23,336 nucleotides of DNA. Origin: an uncultured Oscillospiraceae bacterium (lineage in GTDB: Bacteria > Bacillota > Clostridia > Oscillospirales > Oscillospiraceae). The position numbers were made by a program, and so were the translations under genes. Each line of letters opens with the position of its first letter. Position 1 is the first letter of the stretch. Below the pieces are notes generated by a model that saw only the letters and a list, made by a program, of their open reading frames with translations, searched no databases and was not told where the DNA came from. Of this stretch, positions 1-6,603 are shown piece after piece. The stretch covers positions 1 to 23,336 of the forward strand of contig CAKTQV010000019.1 in NCBI GenBank assembly GCA_934597255.1, given 5' to 3'.

Positions 1-66
1 AGATCAAGCCTCTGCCCGAGGAGAACGGGCGCGGGAAACACGGCTCGCCCGCCGGGGGCGGGCGTA

Positions 67-97
67 AATTCAAAAGGATTGTGGGGCCTTTTGAATT
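67..97. repeat. Perfect 11-bp inverted repeat in the folT leader
   Basis: AATTCAAAAGG (67-77) and CCTTTTGAATT (87-97) are exact reverse complements separated by a 9-nt loop. No T-tract follows, so it does not look like an ordinary intrinsic terminator. It lies upstream of the THF riboswitch, in the only AT-rich patch of a GC-rich leader. It could be an operator for a dimeric regulator or an RNA hairpin; the sequence does not decide. No convincing -35/-10 pair was found between 1 and 134, so the promoter for folT may lie upstream of the window or be atypical. Bases 1-66 hold no gene I can support. Confidence 0.5.
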
Positions 98-99
98 AT

Positions 100-122
100 G
101 CCGGGCGGATTCACTTCGCCCG
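100..122 (+). repeat. Short GC-rich hairpin repeat, copy 1
   Basis: The stem CGGGCG (102-107) pairs with CGCCCG (117-122) around a 9-nt loop. The 23-nt segment matches 4393-4415 at 20 of 23 positions, and all three differences fall in the loop. Both copies lie in leaders upstream of genes. It may be a REP-like dispersed palindrome or a convergent leader hairpin; two copies in one window cannot settle this. Confidence 0.4.
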
Positions 123-133
123 TGCAGATCAAA

Positions 134-231
134 TCAGAGTAGGACAAGCGCGTCAAGTGCGCCCGGATTGGGAAGTTGTCGGGCGACGAAGGGCCGGAAC
201 GGCCCGCGATGCTTGCTCCGCATTCCGCTGG
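134..231 (+). promoter_or_regulatory. THF (tetrahydrofolate) riboswitch
   Basis: The element matches the THF riboswitch class in sequence and layout. P1 is 134-137 with 228-231 (one G-U pair). P2 is CAAGC (145-149) with GCTTG (211-215). P3 is CGCCCG (160-165) with CGGGCG (180-185). P4 is GGGCCG (191-196) with CGGCCC (200-205), closed by GAA. The conserved strings AGAGTAG, GTCAAGTG, ATTGGGA and ACGAAG occur in the expected order. The class binds reduced folates and usually controls folate transport or synthesis genes in Firmicutes. The Shine-Dalgarno GGAGGG (230-235) begins inside the 3' strand of P1, so ligand-stabilised P1 would be expected to hinder ribosome binding. That mechanism is inferred from geometry. 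Confidence 0.9.
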
Positions 232-245
232 AGGGAAAACCGAAT

Positions 246-779
246 ATGAAAACAAAACGTCTTGTCATCGACGCGCTGTGCGCGGCGCTGTATGTGCTGC
301 TGTCAAGCTTCGCGTCCGTGAGTCTGCTGAACCTGAAGCTGTCGTTCGATGCGCTGCCGCTGCTGATCGGCGCGATCCTGTTCGGCCCGGCCGACGGGCT
401 CGTCATCGGGCTGCTCGGCAGCTTCCTCGGGCAGCTCCTCGGGCCGTACGGCCTGTCCGTGACGACGCCGCTGTGGATGCTGCCGGCCGCTGTGCGCGGG
501 CTGCTCGTCGGGCTGTGGGCGCGCCGCCGCGGCGGCCGGTACGGGCGCGGACAGCTGGCGGCGGTGCTCGTTGGGACGGCGCTCGCGGTCACGGCGCTCA
601 ACACCGGCGTCATGTGGGTCGACAGCCGCGTGTTCGCCTACCCCTTTGCCGCGACGCTGCCGAGCGTCGCGCTGCGGGTCGCCGCCGGGCTCGTCACCAG
701 CGGGCTGTATACGCTCCTGCTCCCGCCGATCGTGCGGGCGCTGCGGCGCGGGGGACTGACGGAAAGGGAGGACGCATGA
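246..779 (+). CDS. folT: ECF transporter S component, FolT-type folate binder
   Basis: This 177-residue membrane protein is the substrate-binding subunit of an energy-coupling-factor importer, predicted to take up folate with a shared EcfAA'T module that is not in this window. The N-terminus begins MKTKRLVIDALCAALYVLLS and is followed by about five to six hydrophobic segments. GPADGLVIGLLGSFLGQLL (about residues 47-65) and the C-terminal LYTLLLPPIVRAL fit the ECF S-component fold. The ATG at 246 is chosen because it lies 10 nt after GGAGGG and directly after the THF riboswitch; any longer reading would translate through the riboswitch. The folate specificity rests mainly on that riboswitch, since S components are hard to tell apart by eye. 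The stop overlaps the start of the next gene by 4 nt (ATGA), so the two are probably co-translated. Confidence 0.85.
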   Translation: MKTKRLVIDALCAALYVLLSSFASVSLLNLKLSFDALPLLIGAILFGPADGLVIGLLGSFLGQLLGPYGLSVTTPLWMLPAAVRGLLVGLWARRRGGRYGRGQLAAVLVGTALAVTALNTGVMWVDSRVFAYPFAATLPSVALRVAAGLVTSGLYTLLLPPIVRALRRGGLTEREDA

Positions 780-1183
780 GGATATTGGCCGTTGACTACG
801 GCGAGGTGCGCACGGGGCTGTGCGTGTCCGACCGGACGGGGACGCTCCCCGGCGAAGCGTGGGTGGTCGAGGAATGGAATGCGCAGGCGCTGGCGCGGCG
901 CATCGCGGACGAGGCCGCAGCGCGGGAGGCGGAGCGGATCGTGCTCGGGCTGCCGAAGAACATGGACGGGACGGAGGGCCCGCGGGCCGAGAGATCCCGC
1001 GCGCTGGCGGCCCTGCTGGAGCAGGCCGGCGCGCCGCCCGTCGTGCTCTGGGACGAAAGACGCAGCAGCGTGGAGGCGCACGCCATTCTGCACGCGGCGG
1101 GGAAAAAGGAGAAGAAGCACCGCCGGAACGTGGACGCGGTCGCCGCGTCGCTTATCCTTGAGGGCTATCTGCGCAGTCTCTGA
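776..1183 (+). CDS. ruvX: RuvX/YqgF family Holliday junction resolvase-like nuclease
   Basis: This 135-residue protein has the compact RNase H-like YqgF fold. It opens with MRILAVDYGEVRTGL, carrying the first catalytic Asp (D7). LGLPKNMDGTEGPRAE follows (about residues 58-72), then LWDERRSS (91-98) and the late RRNVDAVAASLIL with D120. These are the signature positions of the family, which is linked to Holliday junction processing and, in E. coli, to 16S rRNA 5' end maturation; the role here is therefore one of the two. Length is typical. The ATG overlaps the folT stop by 4 nt. Pairing of yqgF with folT under a folate riboswitch probably reflects operon convenience, but it puts yqgF under folate feedback. 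Confidence 0.9.
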   Translation: MRILAVDYGEVRTGLCVSDRTGTLPGEAWVVEEWNAQALARRIADEAAAREAERIVLGLPKNMDGTEGPRAERSRALAALLEQAGAPPVVLWDERRSSVEAHAILHAAGKKEKKHRRNVDAVAASLILEGYLRSL

Positions 1184-1196
1184 GACATACGGAAAC

Positions 1197-1226
1197 GAAA
1201 AAAGGGAAGCCGCCGGCTTCCCTTTT
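1197..1226. terminator. Bidirectional intrinsic terminator between yqgF and the DUF2804 gene
   Basis: A perfect inverted repeat runs 1200-1212 / 1214-1226 (core GGGAAGCC and GGCTTCCC). It has four T on the plus-strand side (1223-1226) and seven A on the left (1197-1203), which read as a T-run on the minus strand. It sits between two convergent genes and can end transcripts from both sides. Confidence 0.85.
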
Positions 1227-1229
1227 GCG

Positions 1230-2264
1230 TTACCACTTGTTATGTACCTTTTCGGCAAAGCCCATGGCGTCCCGCAGCTCGACGACCGTCCCGTCGTCCA
1301 GCACGGCCTGGCCGGTGAAGCGGCCGAACACCTGATGCTGATCCGAGCGCAGCACGCCGAGATTCATGTCCGCGGCGCGGTCGAGCACCGGGACGAATCT
1401 CATTTCGAAGCGGCCGTCGTCGGAATCGAAGCGCCACGGGGACATGAAATCGTCCCGCCCGTGCGCCTCGGGGATGCGGAAATACACCTCGCCGAGCTTG
1501 TGGGCGCGGCCGTTGTAAAACAGCATGTTCTCCGTGGCGGCGGAGGTGTCGCCGAAGCCGCAGCCGATGTTGAAGCCGAACACGTTCCCGGCGGTGTCCA
1601 GACCGGAAAAGCTGCCCCAGTACCAGGTGTTGTCGTACGTCCATACGCCGCGGCCCCAGTCGAGAACGGCAAAGCTGTCCTCGGGGCGGAACGTGAATTC
1701 GTGGCCGCCGAGCACGACGCGGCCGGAGGCGCGCATGCAGTTGATCTTCTGGTTGAAATAGAAGCGGCCGGGCTTGTCGAAGGGCGTGCAGATGACCATG
1801 GATTCCGCCGGCTCCTCCGTCAGCCGGACGTCGGCCCGCAGGGAGCCGAGCCCGCCGAATTTCTTCACCGACGCAAACAGCCGCCGGCCGGTCTCCGTGT
1901 GCTCAAAGCGCAGCTCCCACCCGCCGTGGCGGACGCTGATGTCCCCAGTGGCGGAGCTGGCCGGCAGATCGCGCAGCCCCAGCGTCAGCGGGAGGATGGA
2001 CGAGACGGTCTTTTCCCACGGCTGCTTGCCCAGCGTCAGGACCGAGACGGAGTCGAGGCCCATGTAGCCGTTGTCGGCCACGGTCAGCGCCAGCGCGTGC
2101 TTCGGCCCGACGATGAGATAATAGTCCCATTCCTTGATGCGCAGGCGCGAGGCGCGGATGTCCCGCCGGTCGTAAACGGGAAGGAGCGATTTTGCGTAGC
2201 CCGGCTCGGCCAGATCGCCCCGGCGGTCAAGAAGCGCCTGACGGCGCCGTATCTCATGCTGCAT
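1230..2264 (-). CDS. DUF2804 domain-containing protein, function unknown
   Basis: This 344-residue soluble protein matches the DUF2804 family throughout. Features recognised include the N-terminal MQHEIRRRQALLDRRGDL, the central IKEWDYYLIVG (about residues 43-53), FYFNQKINCMRASGRV (about 168-183), DWGRGVWTYDNTWYWGS (about 202-218) and a C-terminal MGFAEKVHNKW. No signal peptide or membrane segment is evident. The Trp/Tyr/Gly-rich middle suggests a beta-sandwich or barrel, which is inference only. Its ATG overlaps the stop of the upstream helicase-loader gene by one base (TGATG), a classic sign of translational coupling. The biochemical role of the family is not known to me, so no function is assigned. 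Confidence 0.85.
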   Translation of the reverse strand: MQHEIRRRQALLDRRGDLAEPGYAKSLLPVYDRRDIRASRLRIKEWDYYLIVGPKHALALTVADNGYMGLDSVSVLTLGKQPWEKTVSSILPLTLGLRDLPASSATGDISVRHGGWELRFEHTETGRRLFASVKKFGGLGSLRADVRLTEEPAESMVICTPFDKPGRFYFNQKINCMRASGRVVLGGHEFTFRPEDSFAVLDWGRGVWTYDNTWYWGSFSGLDTAGNVFGFNIGCGFGDTSAATENMLFYNGRAHKLGEVYFRIPEAHGRDDFMSPWRFDSDDGRFEMRFVPVLDRAADMNLGVLRSDQHQVFGRFTGQAVLDDGTVVELRDAMGFAEKVHNKW

Positions 2265-3256
2265 CAGTCAAGACCTCTTTCCTTTTTGATCTGCCGGATG
2301 TCCGATCCGGCGAAGGACAGAACCTGATATTCGCCCTCCAGGCGGCTGACGATCTGCGGCGTGTAGCGCCGGGCCAGCTCCCGGGAGGAGAGATTGGTGG
2401 AGATGATGGTTTTCCGGTTGGCGAGCAGCCGGCTGTTTATGAGCGTGTACAGCGCGCTTTTCGTCATCTCCGTGACCATCTCCGTGCCGAGATCGTCCAC
2501 AATGACAAGCTCGCTGTCGAGCAGCCGGCGGACCTTTTCCCCGGCCTGGCCGGAGACCTCGTCGGTGCGCGCGAAGCGGAGGCTTTCAAACGCGCCGAGC
2601 GCGTCCACCGCCGTTTCGTACACAACGGAGTGGCCCCGTTCGGACACGACCCGCGCGATGCACGCGGACAGGAAGGTCTTGCCCAGCCCCGTGCCGCCGC
2701 GGAACAGCAGATTCTGCGAGTCCGGGCCGAAGCCCAGCGCGTAATCGCAGCAGGTGTCGAACACCAGCTCCATCGTTTCCCGGGGGCTTATGCCCGTCGC
2801 GGGATCGGGCCGGTCGCTGTAAAGGCCGAGATCAAAGCTGCCGAAGCTCTCGTCGCCGAGCCGCAGCAGCGCGGAGAGGGCCTTGGCCTTTTCCGCCTCG
2901 TACAGCGTCAGCAGGCACGGGCACGCGCGCCCCTCCACAAAGCCGGTGTCCCGGCATTTCGGGCACTGCCACGCGCCGTCGAGATAGTCGATGGGCCAGC
3001 CGTTTTCCACAAGGCGCTCGGCGCGCTCGGCCTGCAGGTCGATGCTTTCGCGCTGCAGCTCGTCCATGCTGCGCCCCGGCCCGCCGAGCGCGGCGTTCAC
3101 CGCCTCGCCCATCAGCGCCGCGATGCGCTCGTCCAGCGCCCGTATCGCCGGCACGCGGGCGTACACCTCGGCATGCCGGCGGTCGTTTTCCGCCTCCGCG
3201 CGCTGGCGGATGCGCTCCTTCTCCTTGCGCGCCAGTCCCAGCAGTCTTCCGTCCAT
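2264..3256 (-). CDS. DnaI/DnaC-like replicative helicase loader (AAA+ ATPase)
   Basis: This 330-residue ATPase is predicted to load the replicative helicase during initiation or restart. A charged helical N-terminus (1-90) is followed by a zinc-ribbon-like cluster CPKC...CPC (C98, C101, C112, C114). The AAA+ module has Walker A GGTGLGKT (187-194), Walker B VIVDDLG (251-257), sensor 1 ISTN (285-288) and an arginine-finger-like SRLEG (304-308). This order is typical of the DnaC/DnaI/IstB family. IstB-type transposase helpers look similar, but no transposase is nearby and the gene follows dnaD, as in primosome loci of Firmicutes. The start lies one base after the dnaD stop and the stop overlaps the DUF2804 start. 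Confidence 0.9.
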   Translation of the reverse strand: MDGRLLGLARKEKERIRQRAEAENDRRHAEVYARVPAIRALDERIAALMGEAVNAALGGPGRSMDELQRESIDLQAERAERLVENGWPIDYLDGAWQCPKCRDTGFVEGRACPCLLTLYEAEKAKALSALLRLGDESFGSFDLGLYSDRPDPATGISPRETMELVFDTCCDYALGFGPDSQNLLFRGGTGLGKTFLSACIARVVSERGHSVVYETAVDALGAFESLRFARTDEVSGQAGEKVRRLLDSELVIVDDLGTEMVTEMTKSALYTLINSRLLANRKTIISTNLSSRELARRYTPQIVSRLEGEYQVLSFAGSDIRQIKKERGLD

Positions 3257-3257
3257 G

Positions 3258-4199
3258 TCAGCCCTTCCTCACTTTTTCCCGCAGCTTTTTCATCCGCTCG
3301 AATTCCTCGGCGGTCGGGCCCTGCGCGCTTTCGGCGGGCGCGCGCGCGGGCTTTTTATCGCCGGCGTCGATCTCGCGGAGCGTGTGCAGCCCCTTGGAGT
3401 CCCAGGAGCGGACGATCCCGTCCATATAGCGCCATTTCAGCGCGCCCGTGTTCGTCACGGTTCGCTCCATCGCCTCCTCGAGCGCCGGAAGATCGAAGCC
3501 CAGCGCCAGCCAGTCCTCCAGATACCGCCGCTCCGTGCCGGTCGGCGCCCGGTCGCGGATGCCGACGGCGCGCGCGGCCTCGGCCAGACGCGCGGCGCGG
3601 CGCTCCTGCTCGGCGATGTACTGCTCGGCGCGCTCGTAGGTGATGATCTCGCGGTTGACCCAGGCGTAGGCTTCCTTTTCCAGCGTGCGGAAGCCGGGCT
3701 TTTTGCCCGGGCCGTAGCGCCGTTCGGTCTGCTCGGCGCAGTGGTGGATCAGCAGCATGATGACCTCCGGCGGCAGCGCCAGATAATCGTAAAAGCCGAA
3801 CAGGGTCTTCAGCTCCGAGGTGGAAAGGAGCCGGCCGTAGACCCGCTGCGTTTCCGCCACGAGCGCCTGAAAGTCCGCCGAGTCGGCCGTGCGGCGGACG
3901 ATGTCCTCCGCGCTGACCTCGGGAAGCTCCTGCGCCGGCTCAAGCGCGGCTTCGCCGCCCGCCGGGCCGGACAGAAGGCCGAGCGCCGCGAGCCGTCCGG
4001 CCGAAGCGGATATCTCGGACGGCGAAACGCGCAGCGCGCGCGCGGCGGCCGCCTCGTCCAGCTCGCCTCCGCTTTGAAGTATGAAGATGTAAAGCAGCGC
4101 GTCAAAGCCGTTTGCCGCCTTTGTCAGCCGCTCGGCGTCCCGCAGCGGCATGGTGAGCACGGCCGGCGCCGACAGCGTGATTTTCGCTCGTTTTTCCAT
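3258..4199 (-). CDS. dnaD: DnaD domain primosome protein
   Basis: This 313-residue protein resembles DnaD/DnaB primosomal proteins, which remodel DNA at the origin and help recruit the helicase loader. The N-terminal half reads as a winged helix (GFDALLYIFILQ through VSPSEISASAGRLAALGLL). The C-terminal half holds two DnaD-type helical repeats, starting near VYGRLLSTSELKTLFGFYDYLALPPEVIMLLIHHC and ending with ALKWRYMDGIVRSWDSKGLHT, which contains the YxxxILxxW-like signature. The start is set at MEKRAKITLS (4199). The longer ATG at 4232 lies inside the promoter -10 box (TATAATG), so it cannot be in the transcript. AAAGG precedes the chosen ATG by about 8 nt. It is the first gene of a three-gene operon with the loader and DUF2804. 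Confidence 0.9.
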   Translation of the reverse strand: MEKRAKITLSAPAVLTMPLRDAERLTKAANGFDALLYIFILQSGGELDEAAAARALRVSPSEISASAGRLAALGLLSGPAGGEAALEPAQELPEVSAEDIVRRTADSADFQALVAETQRVYGRLLSTSELKTLFGFYDYLALPPEVIMLLIHHCAEQTERRYGPGKKPGFRTLEKEAYAWVNREIITYERAEQYIAEQERRAARLAEAARAVGIRDRAPTGTERRYLEDWLALGFDLPALEEAMERTVTNTGALKWRYMDGIVRSWDSKGLHTLREIDAGDKKPARAPAESAQGPTAEEFERMKKLREKVRKG

Positions 4200-4230
4200 T
4201 CGCAAAACCTTTTCTCTTTTGTAAATCACC

Positions 4231-4259
4231 ATTATACCATCGCCAAAAACTCCTTACAA
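4231..4259 (-). promoter_or_regulatory. Sigma-A-type promoter for dnaD operon
   Basis: On the minus strand, TTGTAA (4259-4254) and a perfect TATAAT (4236-4231) are separated by exactly 17 bp. Transcription should begin near 4224, about 25 nt before the dnaD ATG at 4199. This fixes the dnaD start. Confidence 0.85.
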
Positions 4260-4295
4260 GAGCGGATTTTCCCGCGCGCGGTTTTGCGTGCGCGC

Positions 4296-4324
4296 TTGCA
4301 ATATGGACAGATTAAGATTATAAT
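4296..4324 (+). promoter_or_regulatory. Sigma-A-type promoter for the U32-maf-mre operon
   Basis: TTGCAA (4296-4301) and a perfect TATAAT (4319-4324) are 17 bp apart. The predicted start near 4331 leaves a leader of roughly 150 nt before the ATG at 4483. It is back to back with the dnaD promoter; the two -35 boxes are 36 bp apart. Confidence 0.85.
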
Positions 4325-4330
4325 GTAGAT

Positions 4331-4482
4331 TCCGGTCAGTATGCTCGCTCCCGGCGGGGCGGGCGTCCGCGGCGCTGCGTGCCGCGGGATGCGCCGGGCG
4401 GCTCCGCTTCGCCCGGGCGGGCCGAATCCAGTCCGCGGCGCGGCCGAGGCCGGGCCTGTGCGGACCAAAACGGAGTGCGTTT
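4331..4482 (+). promoter_or_regulatory. Long structured GC-rich leader of the U32-family gene
   Basis: This untranslated leader of about 150 nt can form several hairpins: CCGCGGC/GCCGCGG around 4370-4387, the repeat hairpin at 4393-4416, and an outer stem GTCCGC (4431-4436) with GCGGAC (4460-4465) enclosing a GGCC-rich inner helix. The last ends just before the ribosome binding site GGAG (4472-4475). It does not match a riboswitch class I know and has no clear T-tract. It may be an uncharacterised cis-regulator or simply GC-rich DNA. Confidence 0.4.
4393..4415 (+). repeat. Short GC-rich hairpin repeat, copy 2
   Basis: The segment matches 100-122 at 20 of 23 positions. The stem CCGGGCG (4394-4400 and one base on) pairs with CGCCCGG (4410-4416) around a loop ending CGCTT. 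It lies in the leader of the U32-family gene. See copy 1 for interpretation. Confidence 0.4.
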
Positions 4483-6603
4483 ATGGAGCTTATGTCTCCC
4501 GCCGGAAGCCAGGAGGCGGTCATTGCCGCCGTGCAGAGCGGCGCGGACATCGTGTATATCGGCGCGGGACTGACGAGCCCGGAGGGGCTTGAGGGCGGCT
4601 TTTCACCCGATCAGATCGCGCGGGCGCTGCGCTACTGCCGCACGCGCGGCTGCCGGACGGCGCTGGCGTTGGGCGGCCTTATGTCGGACGAGGGCGTGGA
4701 GAGCGCCTGCCGGCGGGCCGTGTTCGCCGCGAAAAACGGCGTGGACGCCATCGTGGTGGAGGATATCGGGCTGGTGCGGGCGCTGCGCACCGTGCTGCCG
4801 GATATGCCGCTGTGGGGCGACGTGCGCATGGGCGTTTCCACGGTCGGCGGCGCGCGGGCCGCGGCGGCGATCGGGCTTTCGCGCGTCGCGCTCGCGCCGG
4901 AGCTTGATCTGGAGCAGATACGCGCCGTCTGCGCGGGGGCGGGGATCGAAACGACCGTCTGCGTCCAGGGCCATCTGTGCGCCTCCCGCGCGGGACAGTG
5001 CCACATGGGCGCGTTTTCCGAGGCGCGCCGGGAGGCGGGCGAGGCGCAGGAGGAAGCGAACGGCTGGTGCGCCGAGCTGTGCCGCCGCCGCTATGATCTC
5101 GGCGGACGGATGGACGATTATCCGCTGAGCATGAAGGAGCTGTGCCTGCTGGACCATATCGGCGAGCTGGCGGACGCCGGCGTGAGCTGCGCCGCCATCG
5201 AGGGCCACGGCCGCGGCGCGGAGTACGTCGCGTTCACCACGGCGCTGTACGCCCGCCGGATCGCCGCCCGCGCGGCGGCGACGGCGGAGGAGCGGCAGCA
5301 GCTGCAGGAATACTTCTGTCCCGGCGGTCTCACGGACGCCTATCTGCGCGGCGACCGCGGGGCGGATATGCTCGGCACCGCCGTGGAGCCGACCCGCCGT
5401 CAGAGACGGGAGAGGGAACGTTTTTTCAAACAGATACGCAAACAGTATATAAACGGCGAGCTGCGGCGCATACCGGTGAAGTTCTACGCCGTCATCCAGC
5501 CCGGAGAGAAAGCGGCCTTTGCCGCAGAGGACGCGCGCGGCAACCGCGCCGAGCTCCGGGGCTTTGAGCCGGTCGATCTGGGCCGGCCGGGCATCCCGGC
5601 CTCCCGCGTGCGAAGCATTCTGTTCCGCACGGCCGGAACGCCCTACTCCTGCACGGAGGTCCTGTGCGCCGTGGACGAGCGGATGGACTATCCCGACGAG
5701 GCGGTAAGGGACGCGCGCAAGGAGCTGCTCGCGCGGCTTTCCGCCATGAACCGCGAGGTGAAGGAGCCGAGGGTCTGCGAGCTGCCGCCGGCCGCGGCGC
5801 CGGCCGGGCCGCGCCCGGACGAGCCGAAGCTCATCTGTCAGGTGAGCCGGCGGGAGCAGCTCACGGAGGCGCTGGCCTGCTGCGACCCCGATCTCCTTTA
5901 TGTGCCGCTGGAGCTGGCGGCGGAGGACGCCGGGGCGCTGGCGCCCTTCCGCGAGCGGGGCATCTCTGCGGCGGCCGTGCTCCCGCGGGCGGTCAGCCAG
6001 GCGGAGATGGACGGCGTGCGGGCGCTGGCCGAACGGGCGGCGGAAAACGGCGTGAAGGAGCTGGTCGGCGGAAGTCTCGGTTATCTGGGGATCGCCCGGG
6101 AGCTTGGGCTGGGGCTGCGCGGCGACACTGGGCTCAACGCCGCCAACGCGCGGACGCTGGAGGCGCTCCGTCAGGCGGGGATGCTTTCGGCGGCGGTTTC
6201 GCCGCTGCTGTCGATGGCGCAGATACGCGCGCTGGACAAGCCGCTGGATCTGGAGATGGTCGTGTACGGGCGCGTGCCCGTGATGGTCACCGAGCCGTGC
6301 CTGCTCCGCCGCAGCGCCGGGCGCTGCATCTGCGCGCGGCCCGTTATGATGTACGGCGGCGACGGCGAGGCGTTTCCGGTATTGAAGGAATACGGCTGCC
6401 GCAGCGTGGTATTTGACAGCGGAAAGATCTTTCTGGCCGACGCCGCCGAGCGTTATCTCGACGCGGGGCTGTGGGGCGTCCGGCTCCTGTTTTCCGCGGA
6501 GGGCCCGCGCGAGTGCGTGGAAGTGACACGGCGGTATAAATACCGCGAGGATTATACGCCGCACGGAGTTACGCGCGGCCTGTACGCGAAAGGGATACTA
6601 TGA
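4483..6603 (+). CDS. U32 family protein with DUF3656-like C-terminus (RlhA-like)
   Basis: This 706-residue protein starts MELMSPAGSQEAVIAAVQSG, typical of the U32 TIM-barrel family annotated as collagenase-like peptidases. Several members are now known as RNA or ubiquinone hydroxylases (RlhA, TrhP, UbiU/UbiV). The two-part architecture (U32 core to about residue 300, then a long DUF3656-like region) and size fit RlhA (YdcP), which hydroxylates a cytidine in 23S rRNA. Cysteines C166, C173, C196 and C236 follow the pattern of iron-sulfur ligands in UbiU-type members, with a longer gap between the second and third. The usual GRSxNRG element is replaced by an acidic EAGEAQEEANGW stretch. Activity and substrate are therefore inferred. 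The promoter lies at 4296-4324 and GGAG sits 7 nt before the ATG; the stop overlaps maf (ATGA). Confidence 0.85.
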   Translation: MELMSPAGSQEAVIAAVQSGADIVYIGAGLTSPEGLEGGFSPDQIARALRYCRTRGCRTALALGGLMSDEGVESACRRAVFAAKNGVDAIVVEDIGLVRALRTVLPDMPLWGDVRMGVSTVGGARAAAAIGLSRVALAPELDLEQIRAVCAGAGIETTVCVQGHLCASRAGQCHMGAFSEARREAGEAQEEANGWCAELCRRRYDLGGRMDDYPLSMKELCLLDHIGELADAGVSCAAIEGHGRGAEYVAFTTALYARRIAARAAATAEERQQLQEYFCPGGLTDAYLRGDRGADMLGTAVEPTRRQRRERERFFKQIRKQYINGELRRIPVKFYAVIQPGEKAAFAAEDARGNRAELRGFEPVDLGRPGIPASRVRSILFRTAGTPYSCTEVLCAVDERMDYPDEAVRDARKELLARLSAMNREVKEPRVCELPPAAAPAGPRPDEPKLICQVSRREQLTEALACCDPDLLYVPLELAAEDAGALAPFRERGISAAAVLPRAVSQAEMDGVRALAERAAENGVKELVGGSLGYLGIARELGLGLRGDTGLNAANARTLEALRQAGMLSAAVSPLLSMAQIRALDKPLDLEMVVYGRVPVMVTEPCLLRRSAGRCICARPVMMYGGDGEAFPVLKEYGCRSVVFDSGKIFLADAAERYLDAGLWGVRLLFSAEGPRECVEVTRRYKYREDYTPHGVTRGLYAKGIL

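Noticed and set aside
2..67. Possible C-terminal tail of an upstream plus-strand gene ending TAA at 65-67
   Set aside because: Twenty-one Arg/Ala-rich codons with no recognisable sequence; other frames are also open here, so there is no support.
81..245. N-terminal extension of folT from an ATG at 81
   Set aside because: It would be translated through the THF riboswitch and is Arg/Ser/Pro-rich; the ATG at 246 has a good ribosome binding site.
2264..3256. IstB-type transposase helper instead of a helicase loader
   Set aside because: There is no IstA-like transposase or terminal repeat, the protein has the zinc-ribbon N-terminus of loaders, and it follows dnaD.
4200..4232. Longer dnaD start at 4232
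   Set aside because: The ATG lies in the -10 box of the promoter and would not be transcribed.
4603..6564. 653-codon open frame on the minus strand across the U32 gene
   Set aside because: It is antisense to a clear coding gene, rich in Arg/Ala/His/Pro as expected for a shadow frame in GC-rich DNA, and shows no domain.
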